Shown here: piece after piece, positions 18,808 through 27,004 of the stretch
Layout of the letters: each line of letters starts with the position of its first letter
Position numbering within the stretch: the first letter of the stretch is position 1
NCBI GenBank assembly: GCA_041228335.1
Contig: CP166130.1
Span: 954,638-1,018,637 of the forward strand
DNA: 64,000 nt
Reading direction: 5' to 3'
Source of the DNA: Alphaproteobacteria bacterium LSUCC0684
GTDB taxonomy: Bacteria; Pseudomonadota; Alphaproteobacteria; Puniceispirillales; UBA1172
Position numbers and translations under genes: made by a program
The notes under the pieces: model-generated
What the model was told of the DNA's origin: nothing
Seen by the model: the letters and a program-made list of their open reading frames with translations, nothing else
The model's database searches: none

Positions 18808-20478
18808 ATGACGTCGAATCATATCACCCTGCCGGCGGGACAACGTCCGGTCGGCGGGCGAAAGATCACGCCGGCCCATCGGCTGGCGACTAAATTTAGC
18901 CGTGAATTTACCCCCGGACATGATTTTGACCGGTTCAGGCCCGTCCATATTCTGAAACGCATTGGCACACGTCTGCCGCAAAAGAAAGGCAGGCCCCGCT
19001 GGAGCCGCCAGCTGATTGACCATCTTGAGTTGCTTGTTTCCATGACCCGGGAACGTGACTGGATCGAAGGCCGACCGGTGGTCTGGATGAGCGTGGCCGA
19101 GACGGCCGTCCGCCTCGGTATCTCTCCCAGTCAGGTCAATTACAACGAGAACCAGCTCCTGCAACTGGGTGCCGTCACCTGGACCGACAGCGCCAACCAC
19201 AAACGCTGGGGTCGGCGTGATGAACGTGGCCGGATCATCGAGGCCTGGGGCATCAATCTTGCGCCGCTCGGCCAGCTGACCCGCTACCTTGCCGAGATGG
19301 AGGAGCTGATCGAGCGTGAGCGCCAGGAATGGAAGATGGTCAAGACCGCGTTTACATCATTGCGTCGCCACATCAGGGGAATATTTTCCTGCCCTGATGC
19401 CTGGGAGACTGATCTCACCCCCGCAGAGGTGGAGTTCAACGAGCTGGTGGCAGAAATGAGCATCAAGCGCGGTATCCGGTCGGAGCAGATCCGGAGCTGG
19501 ACCTGCCTGCTTGAGACCTTTCTTGAGCGCCTGGATGAGACGCTGATACCGGTATCTGATCCCGAAACCGGCACGCCCGCCTCCGGACACAGCGCTAAAG
19601 CGCAGAATTCCGCCATCAATGCAGATGATTTAGGACCCAGGGGTCAGGAAGATACAACCCCGGGGTCAAATGAATGCGACGCACATAGAATACAAGAGAG
19701 AATTCCTGAAGAGAATACCACCACAGGTAGCCCCCATATCAATGACATGGCGGCTGATCCGGCGGCCGGGACGCCGCCGACGCTCGGCACGCCGCCGACG
19801 CTCGGCACGCCGCCTTCGGCACCGCCCGAACCATGCCAGCGCCACTGTCGTGACGCGGAAGCAACCCCCAAAGGGTCGCGACCGGCTGAAAGACCACGAG
19901 GCCAGGAAGGGGAAGGTAGCGCAGGCTCACCTGATGTCGCTCACCATCAAAAAGCGGGAGCGGATGACATTCCATCTTCAGGGCAGGCGTCTGATCCTGC
20001 ACCAGCTGAACCCTGGCAGATGCCGGTGCCGGTCTACCCGGGAAGGGGCTGTCTCCCGGGCAGGGGCTGCCTCCCGGGCAGGGGCTGCCTCCCGGGCAAG
20101 GGTTGCCTTCCTGCGGCAGGGGCAACGCCTGCCCGAATGACTGGCTGGGCAGAGAAGTGCGATCTCGGCCAGTTGGCCCGTCACCTGCCGGAAGAGCTGC
20201 GGGCGCGATTGCCCGTAACCCCCGGCTGGCGAGATATGATCACGCTTGCCCGGGAGCTGCGCAGTGAGCTGGGGATCAGCCGTGATGCCTGGCAGGAGGC
20301 GTGCCAGGTGCTGGGGCAGGACGGCGCGGCGCTGGCGATGCTGATCATCGCAGTCAAGCACGCGCGGGGACATGTAACCAAACCGGGCGGCTATCTTCGT
20401 GGAATGACGCGCAAGGCCCGGGCCGGCCTCCTTGATCTCATGCCATCCGTTTTCGGGGTGCAGGCGTATCATCCGTGA
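18808..20478 (+). CDS. Solitary RepC-like plasmid replication initiator
   Basis: RepC is the origin-binding initiator of alphaproteobacterial repABC plasmids. Residues about 20-190 match the winged-helix N-domain pattern: MTRERDWIEGRPVVWMSV, then LGISPSQVNYN, KRWGRRDERGRIIEAWGI and L-x-PLGQ. The last 100 residues match the RepC C-domain (LGISRDAWQEACQVLG, then KPGGYLRGMTRKARAGLLDL). The two are joined by a low-complexity linker with two different 18-bp tandem repeats. No repA or repB is present, so it is not a standard replicon. The ATG at 18808 is chosen over an upstream in-frame TTG at 18778. An ancient integrated plasmid or a domesticated DNA-binding protein are both possible. Confidence 0.75.
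   Translation: MTSNHITLPAGQRPVGGRKITPAHRLATKFSREFTPGHDFDRFRPVHILKRIGTRLPQKKGRPRWSRQLIDHLELLVSMTRERDWIEGRPVVWMSVAETAVRLGISPSQVNYNENQLLQLGAVTWTDSANHKRWGRRDERGRIIEAWGINLAPLGQLTRYLAEMEELIERERQEWKMVKTAFTSLRRHIRGIFSCPDAWETDLTPAEVEFNELVAEMSIKRGIRSEQIRSWTCLLETFLERLDETLIPVSDPETGTPASGHSAKAQNSAINADDLGPRGQEDTTPGSNECDAHRIQERIPEENTTTGSPHINDMAADPAAGTPPTLGTPPTLGTPPSAPPEPCQRHCRDAEATPKGSRPAERPRGQEGEGSAGSPDVAHHQKAGADDIPSSGQASDPAPAEPWQMPVPVYPGRGCLPGRGCLPGRGCLPGKGCLPAAGATPARMTGWAEKCDLGQLARHLPEELRARLPVTPGWRDMITLARELRSELGISRDAWQEACQVLGQDGAALAMLIIAVKHARGHVTKPGGYLRGMTRKARAGLLDLMPSVFGVQAYHP
19771..19814. repeat. 18-bp tandem repeat within the RepC-like gene (GTPPTL units)
   Basis: Two exact copies of an 18-bp unit (19771-19788 and 19789-19806) plus a partial third. 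The unit encodes the hexapeptide TPPTLG. It is in frame and inside the disordered linker, so copy number can change without breaking the gene. Confidence 0.8.
20041..20112. repeat. 18-bp tandem repeat within the RepC-like gene (GRGCLP units)
   Basis: Four in-frame 18-bp units: two identical (20059-20076, 20077-20094) flanked by two degenerate ones (20041-20058, 20095-20112). Each encodes G-R/K-G-C-L-P, giving a regularly spaced Cys every six residues. The unit is itself partly palindromic (GGCAGGGGCTGCC). Confidence 0.8.
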
Positions 20479-20674
20479 CTTTTGGCATGAAAATCCAGTT
20501 GGGACAGATCTTGCGGATGGCGTAGGCGCCGTCAATGGTGCGGGTGATCTCTGGCTTTTCAACCAGATGAAAAACTTCATCCGCCGGTGTCGTGGCGAGA
20601 TGATCCTGCAAACGCTCATAATCAAAAGCGAAAGGTTCAGGCTGTCGATACTGCTGATAGATGCGATCGGTCAT
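20438..20674 (-). CDS. Small hypothetical ORF, possibly a gene fragment
   Basis: 78 codons starting MTDRIYQQYRQPEPFAFDY. The amino acid composition looks protein-like, but there is no Shine-Dalgarno, it overlaps the end of the RepC-like gene, and no family is recognised. It may be a remnant of an adjacent element. Confidence 0.3.
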   Translation of the reverse strand: MTDRIYQQYRQPEPFAFDYERLQDHLATTPADEVFHLVEKPEITRTIDGAYAIRKICPNWIFMPKVTDDTPAPRKRMA

Positions 20675-20776
20675 CCATTATCCAGGAGCAAATCATATGA
20701 TCAGATTGCCACAATACTGTTACGGTGCATGGAAAAACTACAGGCAAGTCGGCTCAGTCTTTATGGGTGCCATCCA

Positions 20777-20834
20777 CCGATAGAGACAATGCTTATATGG
20801 AATAGTTTTAAGGGCATTCCCGCCCCTGCAACCA
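20777..20834. repeat. 58-bp direct repeat, left copy (ends in a tRNA-fMet-like 3-prime end)
   Basis: 51 of 58 bases match 42475-42532, in the same orientation. The copy ends GCCCCTGCAACCA, one base different from GCCCCCGCAACCA, the usual 3-prime end of tRNA-fMet. The two copies are 21.7 kb apart and bracket the catabolic island and hipBA. Confidence 0.8.
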
Positions 20835-20863
20835 TCGAGACACTAGACGCTCTCGAAATGAAT

Positions 20864-20898
20864 GTGCAGGTAACGGCGCTTACATGCCCCCGCAACTA
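20864..20898. repeat. Attachment-site-like sequence at left island edge
   Basis: GTGCAGGTAACGGC (20864-20877) recurs exactly at 40379-40392. It is followed here by TGCCCCCGCAAC (20885-20896), which recurs at 40454-40465 as part of a tRNA-fMet-like end. The shared pair of motifs suggests that the two places are ends of an inserted segment (inference). Confidence 0.55.
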
Positions 20899-20981
20899 AA
20901 TTCCATTACACACTATTTAACACACCTGATTTTTGGGCCTGCAAATCACTGAAATAAAACAGGAAAAGTTGAAGCAGTATT

Positions 20982-21026
20982 CTGAAAATCCGCGTGTCGG
21001 GGGTTCGAACCCGCCCCTGGGCACCA
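20982..21026 (+). pseudogene. 3-prime half of tRNA-Phe (att-site remnant)
   Basis: The sequence runs from the anticodon loop CTGAAAA (anticodon GAA) through the 3-prime anticodon stem, variable loop GTGTC, T-arm with TTCGAAC, acceptor strand CCTGGGC, discriminator A and CCA. The preceding bases do not pair with the anticodon stem or form a D-arm, so only the 3-prime half is present. This is the pattern left by integrases that recombine inside tRNA anticodon loops. The T-stem carries one mismatch, consistent with decay. Confidence 0.75.
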
Positions 21027-21100
21027 CTTTACTCTTCGAAAGCAAAAAATACCCCTGAATGAACAAATGCAACAATTTCAAACCATCGCATGTTTTAAAA

Positions 21101-22312
21101 TTACTCCGCTGCCTTGTCATGCAGGCGGGCATAGCCATCGCGGGTCTGCGGTGCTTTTATGCCAAGGATTGAACTGGCCACTTGGGTGCGCAAAATCTGC
21201 GCCGTGCCACCAGCGATGGTGAACATGCGGGCGTCGCGGGTCAGCCGCTCCATTGGTAAGTCGCGCGAATAGCCCATTGAACCATGAATCTGCAACGCAT
21301 CCTGCGTCACCTTCAGTGCCGTCTCAGATGCCAGCACCTTGGCCTGCGCCGCCGCCATCATGTCAGGGAAGCCACCATCATTGTCGCTGGCCCCCGCCGC
21401 GGCGTCATGCAACAGCGCGCGGGCGGCCTTTAGGGATATCGACATATCAGCCAGCATCCATTGCAGTCCCTGAAACTCGGCAATCGGGCGGCCAAACTGC
21501 ATGCGGTTCAGCGCATAATCTCTTGCCTCGTCAAAGGCGCGCTGGGCAATGCCTAAGGCGACGGTGCCGGCACCTACACGCTGGGCGTTATAGGCATTCA
21601 TCAGGCCAGCAAAGCCTTTTTTCAGGCCCGATGGTGGGATCACCACCATGCTTTCATGCACTTCCATATCTTTGAAAGTCACATCGGTTTCCGGAATGCC
21701 GCGCACGCCCATGGCTGGAGTGCGCCGACCGATGACAAGACCTGGAGTTTCATTCAGAACAGCAATAAAGCCGGCGATGCCCTGGCTCACACCATTTTCC
21801 ATCACCCGGGCAAACACCAGATGAAATTTGGACACGCCGCCGCCGGTGATCCAGTGTTTTTTGCCATTGATGATATAAGTATCACCGCGCTTGACCGCGG
21901 TTGTTGTCATCTCGGTGGCGGCGCTTCCGGCATTGGGTTCGGTGATACAGATGGCCGGTTTGTCACCAGAAAGAACAAATTCAGCCGCCATGCGCTTTTG
22001 TGCTTCGGTGCCGTATTTCATGACCGCGCCAATCGCGCCCATATTCGCCTCAACCGTGATGCGGCCCATGGTCGAGCAGGCGCGCGCCATTTCCTCGATG
22101 ACTAGTACCGTATCCATATAGCTCAAGCCCCGGCCACCATAGGCCTCGGGGATTGTCATGCCCATAAAACCGGCGTCACGAAGTGCTGCGATATTATCCC
22201 ATGGATAGGCTTCTGTTCTATCCGTCTCGGCAGCAGTGGGCAGAAAAACATTTGTTGCAAGGTCACGTGCTGTTTCTTTGAGTTTTTGTTGGTTTTTGCT
22301 CAATTGTGTCAT
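21101..22312 (-). CDS. Acyl-CoA dehydrogenase
   Basis: An FAD enzyme that oxidises acyl-CoA thioesters to 2-enoyl-CoA. The product is 403 residues from the ATG at 22312, which overlaps the upstream CoA-transferase stop as ATGA; the frame extends further upstream but coupling favours this start. Family signatures are FMGMTIPEAYGGRGLSY near residue 50, CITEPNAGS near 130 and the C-terminal QIHGSMGYSRDLPMERLTRD. The catalytic base cannot be assigned by eye. The operon order CoA-transferase then dehydrogenase suggests activation of an acid to its CoA ester followed by desaturation. The substrate is unknown. Confidence 0.92.
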   Translation of the reverse strand: MTQLSKNQQKLKETARDLATNVFLPTAAETDRTEAYPWDNIAALRDAGFMGMTIPEAYGGRGLSYMDTVLVIEEMARACSTMGRITVEANMGAIGAVMKYGTEAQKRMAAEFVLSGDKPAICITEPNAGSAATEMTTTAVKRGDTYIINGKKHWITGGGVSKFHLVFARVMENGVSQGIAGFIAVLNETPGLVIGRRTPAMGVRGIPETDVTFKDMEVHESMVVIPPSGLKKGFAGLMNAYNAQRVGAGTVALGIAQRAFDEARDYALNRMQFGRPIAEFQGLQWMLADMSISLKAARALLHDAAAGASDNDGGFPDMMAAAQAKVLASETALKVTQDALQIHGSMGYSRDLPMERLTRDARMFTIAGGTAQILRTQVASSILGIKAPQTRDGYARLHDKAAE

Positions 22313-23529
22313 GTTGGTTGCCCCTGTTTCTTTTCCCATTTGGCCAATTCAGCTAGTATTTCTTTAGTATGCTCGCCACATCTTGGTGGCGGACGGCGAT
22401 AAGATATTTTTGATTTACTGAACTTTACCGGATTCCCGATCAAGCTAACGCCCACTGATCCGGCATCAGGATGCGCCATGATGATCTTCATATCTCGGGC
22501 TGTTACCTGATCTGTCTCAAACACATCTTGAATTGTGTTGATCGCGCCACCGGGGACACCTGCTTCATCAAGGGCGGCAACCAGTTCATCGCGTTTCCAC
22601 TTTACAATCTCCGCGACAAGGATTGGGATTAATTCCTGACGATTTTTGAGACGCATTTGATTTGTTGCATATAGAGGATCAGACGCCAGGTCCTCACGCT
22701 GTAAAATTGTGCAGAAACGCTCATATTGGGCGTCATTTCCAACAGCAATGACTACATGACCATCGGTTGTGGAAAAAACCTGATAAGGCACAATGTTCGG
22801 GTGCTGGTTGCCCAAACGAGGTTGATCCAAACCTGACACCAGATAGTTCGTCCCAGCATTGATCAACCACGCTACCTGTGAATCTACCAGTGCAAGATCA
22901 ATGTGTTGACCTTCACCGGTTCTGTCGCGATGCCTAAGGGCTGCCAGAATTGCGGTTGTTGCATACATCCCACACATGACATCCGCTATTCCAAGCCCCA
23001 CCTTCATGGGTTCACCGTCAGGATCACCGGTAATGCTCATAATCCCGCCATAAGCTTGAGCCAGAAGATCATATCCTGGTTTATGTGCATTTGGTCCTGT
23101 CTGTCCAAACCCTGAAATTGAACAATAGATGATATCAGGGTTTGTCATGCTAAGCCCTTCATAATCCAGGCCATATTTAGCAAGCCCTCCAACCTTGAAA
23201 TTTTCTATGACAACATCGCAATGTTTTACAAGTCTGTGGATGAGAGAAGCCCCTTCATCACTGGTGATATCAACGGCAAGGCTTCGTTTGTTTCTGTTAG
23301 CGCAGAGATAATAGGCGCTTTCCCGTGAAATATTTCCTCCATCATCCTTGAGAAAAGGTGGCCCCCATGTCCTAGTGTCATCACCTGTGCCCGGCTTTTC
23401 AATTTTTATTACATCAGCGCCGTAATCCCCGAGCAGTTGCGTACAAGTTGGGCCGGCAAGAATTCTCGAAAGGTCAAGAATCCGAATACCTGAGAGGGGG
23501 GAAGTATTATTTCTTGACGATAATGACAT
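22309..23529 (-). CDS. CaiB/BaiF family (type III) CoA-transferase
   Basis: 406 residues. Begins with the family pattern LSGIRILDLSRILAGPTCTQLLGDYGADVIKIEKPG, here abbreviated by key parts GIRILDLSRILAGP and GADVIKIEKP. The catalytic Asp should lie in GYDLLAQAYGGIMS near residue 170. It transfers CoA between carboxylic acids (known family members act on carnitine, formyl/oxalate or itaconate-type acids). It is divergent from the TRAP operon across a 300-nt AT-rich gap. Confidence 0.93.
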   Translation of the reverse strand: MSLSSRNNTSPLSGIRILDLSRILAGPTCTQLLGDYGADVIKIEKPGTGDDTRTWGPPFLKDDGGNISRESAYYLCANRNKRSLAVDITSDEGASLIHRLVKHCDVVIENFKVGGLAKYGLDYEGLSMTNPDIIYCSISGFGQTGPNAHKPGYDLLAQAYGGIMSITGDPDGEPMKVGLGIADVMCGMYATTAILAALRHRDRTGEGQHIDLALVDSQVAWLINAGTNYLVSGLDQPRLGNQHPNIVPYQVFSTTDGHVVIAVGNDAQYERFCTILQREDLASDPLYATNQMRLKNRQELIPILVAEIVKWKRDELVAALDEAGVPGGAINTIQDVFETDQVTARDMKIIMAHPDAGSVGVSLIGNPVKFSKSKISYRRPPPRCGEHTKEILAELAKWEKKQGQPT

Positions 23530-23833
23530 TGTAACCCAGCCGACTTCATGAAATTGTTCATTGATTTAGTTAAATAGTATTAATGCGGCGGCCCATCTTC
23601 AGTATATCGAAATTTTATTGATTTAAACTTAAGCAAATCTTATGAAACACAGGCATTTTGGAACTTTTGATGACTTCAGAAATTGGTTAATTATTTAATC
23701 ATATCAAGTTTTCTTTGCCTTAAACTTATTTATCTTCACATTTCCTTATAAACAAGTTCACAAATATTTTCTGGTCTAAATTAATTATGTTCCCTCAAAT
23801 GAATAAATTATTTCAATGGTGGAGGGGTAGATT
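23530..23833. promoter_or_regulatory. AT-rich divergent intergenic region
   Basis: 304 nt between the divergent CoA-transferase and TRAP operons. It is strikingly AT-rich with homopolymeric A and T runs and no ORF of note. It must hold both promoters, but no convincing -35/-10 pair stands out. Confidence 0.4.
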
Positions 23834-25027
23834 ATGGATAAGAAAACATTAACCCATGAAGAAAATGTTGAAATTTCTCGTCGTTTTGGCCTTAAAGCGC
23901 TCGGTTATGCTTCTGTAACACTTGCAACTACCGGTCTGATGCCTGACTTGGTGAAGTTTGCTGTTTCAGATGCTAAAGCTGCCACAAGTGCGAAACACAA
24001 ACTTAGGTTTGGTACGATTGTGGCGCCAAAAGCAGACAGATATTTGGCAACTGGCTTTTACCATCTCGCAAAAGCTATAGAAGAAAAAAGTGATGGTGAA
24101 ATTTCTATCCAGATGCTCGACAAGGCGCAGGTTTGTGCAGAGACTGCATGTGCGCAAAAGGTATCCACAGGCGTCATTGATATGGGTACCGCATCGTCAA
24201 CGAACCTGAGCCTTGTAGCAGCGTTCTCGAATGCAATTGACTGGCCGATGATGTGGACTGGGCGTGATGAAATATTTAACTTCCTGTTCAGCCCGGAGAG
24301 TGAAAAACTTTATCGAAGCGTGATGCGAAAAACCTACGGGATTGAGGTGCTTCATTACTATGGTGACATGCGTAGTATTTATATGGGGCTCAAATATTCT
24401 GATCGTGATGAAATGCGTACGCCAGAGGCCTTTGCTGGTGCAAAGATTCGGATTTCAGGTAGTGAAATGTTTGAAAATTTCACCAAGAGCCTTGGGATGA
24501 ACCCTATCCCTCTGGCATGGGTGGAAACGCTGGAAGGAATGAAATCCGGTGTGGTTGACGCGATGGAAACATTCCCATCAGCAGCTGCTGGATATGGTAT
24601 GACCAAAGTATCGGCGCAGGCAGTGGATGTGAATTTCTCACCTGGGGTCTGCCCGGCATTCATTTCCTCTCGTTCTATGGACAAAATGTCCGATAGGCTT
24701 AAGGAAGTTGTGTATGAGGCCGCATGGGAAGGGCAAAAACTGGCATATGAAGATGGCATTGTTGCAAACAATGTTGTCGTAGGTAGTGGAGACAACCCTG
24801 CTGCAGACAGCAATTACAGGTCACTTGATATGCGTGATGTCCGGTTGACCGATGAAGAACGGGCTGCCTTCGCCGAAGCTGGCGGTGTTGAAAAGAACAT
24901 GGATATGTATGGCGCCATGCGCTCCCAGATGGATGATATCGGTGGTTATGATGTTTATGGAGCAATGAAAGAGCAGGCCAGCAATTGGGTAGGCAAGCCG
25001 ATTAACATGCAAAAATGGTGGGCATAA
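23834..25027 (+). CDS. TRAP transporter solute-binding protein (DctP family)
   Basis: The periplasmic binding subunit of a tripartite ATP-independent transporter. 397 residues with a Tat-type signal (SRRFGLKALGYASVTLA, residues 15-31). The DctP fold includes the GTASSTNLSLV and AKIRISGSEMFENFTKSLG segments; the latter region normally holds the Arg that binds the ligand carboxylate. A strong GGAGGGG Shine-Dalgarno precedes the ATG. The ligand is probably an organic acid or other carboxylate-bearing compound. Confidence 0.9.
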   Translation: MDKKTLTHEENVEISRRFGLKALGYASVTLATTGLMPDLVKFAVSDAKAATSAKHKLRFGTIVAPKADRYLATGFYHLAKAIEEKSDGEISIQMLDKAQVCAETACAQKVSTGVIDMGTASSTNLSLVAAFSNAIDWPMMWTGRDEIFNFLFSPESEKLYRSVMRKTYGIEVLHYYGDMRSIYMGLKYSDRDEMRTPEAFAGAKIRISGSEMFENFTKSLGMNPIPLAWVETLEGMKSGVVDAMETFPSAAAGYGMTKVSAQAVDVNFSPGVCPAFISSRSMDKMSDRLKEVVYEAAWEGQKLAYEDGIVANNVVVGSGDNPAADSNYRSLDMRDVRLTDEERAAFAEAGGVEKNMDMYGAMRSQMDDIGGYDVYGAMKEQASNWVGKPINMQKWWA

Positions 25028-25043
25028 TTAACTCTCCTGCCTC

Positions 25044-25070
25044 GCCCACCTGCACAGGATGCGGGTGGGC
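25044..25070 (+). terminator. Intercistronic stem-loop between dctP and dctQ
   Basis: GCCCACCTGC and GCGGGTGGGC can pair over ten base pairs with a 7-nt loop; no U-tract follows. Such hairpins after a binding-protein gene often stabilise its mRNA or partially terminate, raising the binding protein over the membrane subunits (inference). Confidence 0.6.
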
Positions 25071-25155
25071 ATACATTCCTTAATTTATGTGATCATAATG
25101 CCTAAGTTTGAAATGTCTCAATGTATAAGAGTTTATTAAATTTAAGAGTAGTGAG

Positions 25156-25674
25156 ATGACCTTGTCTTTTGATCGAATTTTAAGCCGGATTGAAAGAGTT
25201 GTCATGCTGTCAAGTTATCTCACGCTAATACTTATAGTTAGTCTTGAAACAATTCGACGCATGATCACTGGTGACCAGTTTGGTTGGGGTCCAGATGTTT
25301 CGATGTATGCATTTGTCTGGTTGGCATGGTTTTCCATGTCTGCCAATTTGCGCGCAGGCAACCAGTTGGCTTTCATGACTTTTCGTTCCAAGATGACTAA
25401 CGAAACCAGACGATATTTTGAAATCCTGGATTGTTTTATCTGGCTGACAATCGGTACGGTCGTTATTACTACTTCCTATAATGTTGTCTTGAATGACCTC
25501 CGGCTGGGCCGTAATGTATTTGGTACAGACATTCCCATGGCGCTAGCTAGTGCGGCAGTGCCCTTGGGATGGTCTTTTTCAATGATACGCATTTTGCAGA
25601 TACTTATCGCTTTGTTGCGTAGACAAAATCCCCATCCTCCACTCAGAACTGAAAATAGCATTAGCCAGAGTTGA
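25156..25674 (+). CDS. TRAP transporter small permease (DctQ family)
   Basis: 172 residues with four predicted TM helices. The fold-typical W-x-x-D segment is seen in FGWGPDVSMYAFVWLAWFS. It partners with the DctM subunit that follows 4 nt downstream. Confidence 0.87.
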   Translation: MTLSFDRILSRIERVVMLSSYLTLILIVSLETIRRMITGDQFGWGPDVSMYAFVWLAWFSMSANLRAGNQLAFMTFRSKMTNETRRYFEILDCFIWLTIGTVVITTSYNVVLNDLRLGRNVFGTDIPMALASAAVPLGWSFSMIRILQILIALLRRQNPHPPLRTENSISQS

Positions 25675-25678
25675 TGTA

Positions 25679-26965
25679 ATGGATTTGACCTATTTAATTT
25701 CTGGACTTGCTATTTTCCTTTTTCTGACCGGTACACCTATCTTGCTGGTCATATCAGGTTGGGTTATTGCAACATCAGTTTGGGTGGTTGATTTTCCGCT
25801 TATAAATGTGGGCGTTGTTGCTAATGAAGCGGTTTTGATCTACGTCTTCCTTGCTGTTCCATTGTTTGTGGCAACAGGAGATCTTCTCACCGCTGGTGGG
25901 ATCTCCCAGAAATTGGTAACCTTTGCCCGAAGCACAGTGCCATTTCTCCCCGGAGCAACGGCGGCAACAACAATGGTATCTTGCGGTCTCTTTTCAGCTG
26001 TAAGCGGTTCTAACGCTGCAACGGCGGCAACTATGGGTAGGCTGTTGGGCCCCGAGCTTAACAGACAGGGAATTGAGCCGGGAATGGCTGCGGCTTTGGT
26101 GGCTGCAGGTGGAACGGTCGGCGTGATCATACCACCTTCAGTGATGTTCCTTATCTATGCCGTTACTGTGGATGTGTCCTCAGTTGATCTCTTTGTGGGT
26201 GGAATAATTCCAGGGATCATGATGGTCATGGTTCTGATCTTGATGGCCGTATTCTATACGCGCGCTAAGGAACCGTCTGCTGGCTTTAAGGCATTTAGTT
26301 TGAGTGCAATAATGAGCAATGCGGTCAAAGCATGGCTGGGGTTCATCGCAATCGGGATTATTTTGTTCGGCATTTACTGGGGGTATTTCAGCCCGACGGA
26401 AGCTGCAGGTGTCGTGACGCTCTATTGCATGCTTGCAGGGGTATTCATTAGTCGTGAACTGAAATTCAGGGATATTCCAAATATCCTAATGCAAAGTGCG
26501 ACCCTGACCGGATTGATAGTGCCTCTTGTGGTATTCTCGGTTCAGTTTCAGCAGGTGGCTTCGGTGATGGGTTTGCCACAGTTTCTCCAGGATACAATTA
26601 CAGCAATCGGATCAGATTACGGAATGGCCGTTTCTATCCTGCTGATGATGCTGATTATCCTGATGGTTGGAGCAATTACCGAGTCGACCGCAGTAGTTCT
26701 AATTCTTGGTCCTATACTTGCCCCTATTGCAGATTATTTCAACATCGACCCGATCCATTGGGGAGTCGTGTTTGTTATTGGCACCACGATTGGCTTTGTG
26801 ACACCTCCGTATGGTCTTAACCTCTTTGTGGTGTCTGGCGTGATGAATGTTCCCTACCCGTCAGTAATGCGAAATATCCTAAAACTCCTTATACCGCTTT
26901 TCCTTTTATGGGGTTTCATAACTTTTTCACCATGGACGGCAACCATGTTGCTGCCAAAGAGCTAG
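25679..26965 (+). CDS. TRAP transporter large permease (DctM family)
   Basis: 428 residues, about twelve TM segments. Typical DctM elements are VPLFVATGDLLTAGGIS, SAVSGSNAATAATMGR, GGTVGVIIPPSVMFLIYAV and FVTPPYGLNLFV. It forms the Na+-coupled translocation channel. It directly precedes the sulfatase gene by 39 nt, so transport of the sulfatase substrate is plausible. Confidence 0.93.
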   Translation: MDLTYLISGLAIFLFLTGTPILLVISGWVIATSVWVVDFPLINVGVVANEAVLIYVFLAVPLFVATGDLLTAGGISQKLVTFARSTVPFLPGATAATTMVSCGLFSAVSGSNAATAATMGRLLGPELNRQGIEPGMAAALVAAGGTVGVIIPPSVMFLIYAVTVDVSSVDLFVGGIIPGIMMVMVLILMAVFYTRAKEPSAGFKAFSLSAIMSNAVKAWLGFIAIGIILFGIYWGYFSPTEAAGVVTLYCMLAGVFISRELKFRDIPNILMQSATLTGLIVPLVVFSVQFQQVASVMGLPQFLQDTITAIGSDYGMAVSILLMMLIILMVGAITESTAVVLILGPILAPIADYFNIDPIHWGVVFVIGTTIGFVTPPYGLNLFVVSGVMNVPYPSVMRNILKLLIPLFLLWGFITFSPWTATMLLPKS

Positions 26966-27004
26966 TTCCTGATTTATTCAACGCTGTGAAAGACGAGAGA
27001 TAAA

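Noticed and set aside
20041-20112. Possible CRISPR-like array
   Set aside because: Units are contiguous 18-bp in-frame repeats with no unique spacers; a protein-coding minisatellite.
20917-21138. 73-codon minus-strand ORF containing GGFEPPTRGF
   Set aside because: This peptide is the well-known translation artefact of a tRNA 3-prime end; the DNA is the tRNA-Phe remnant.
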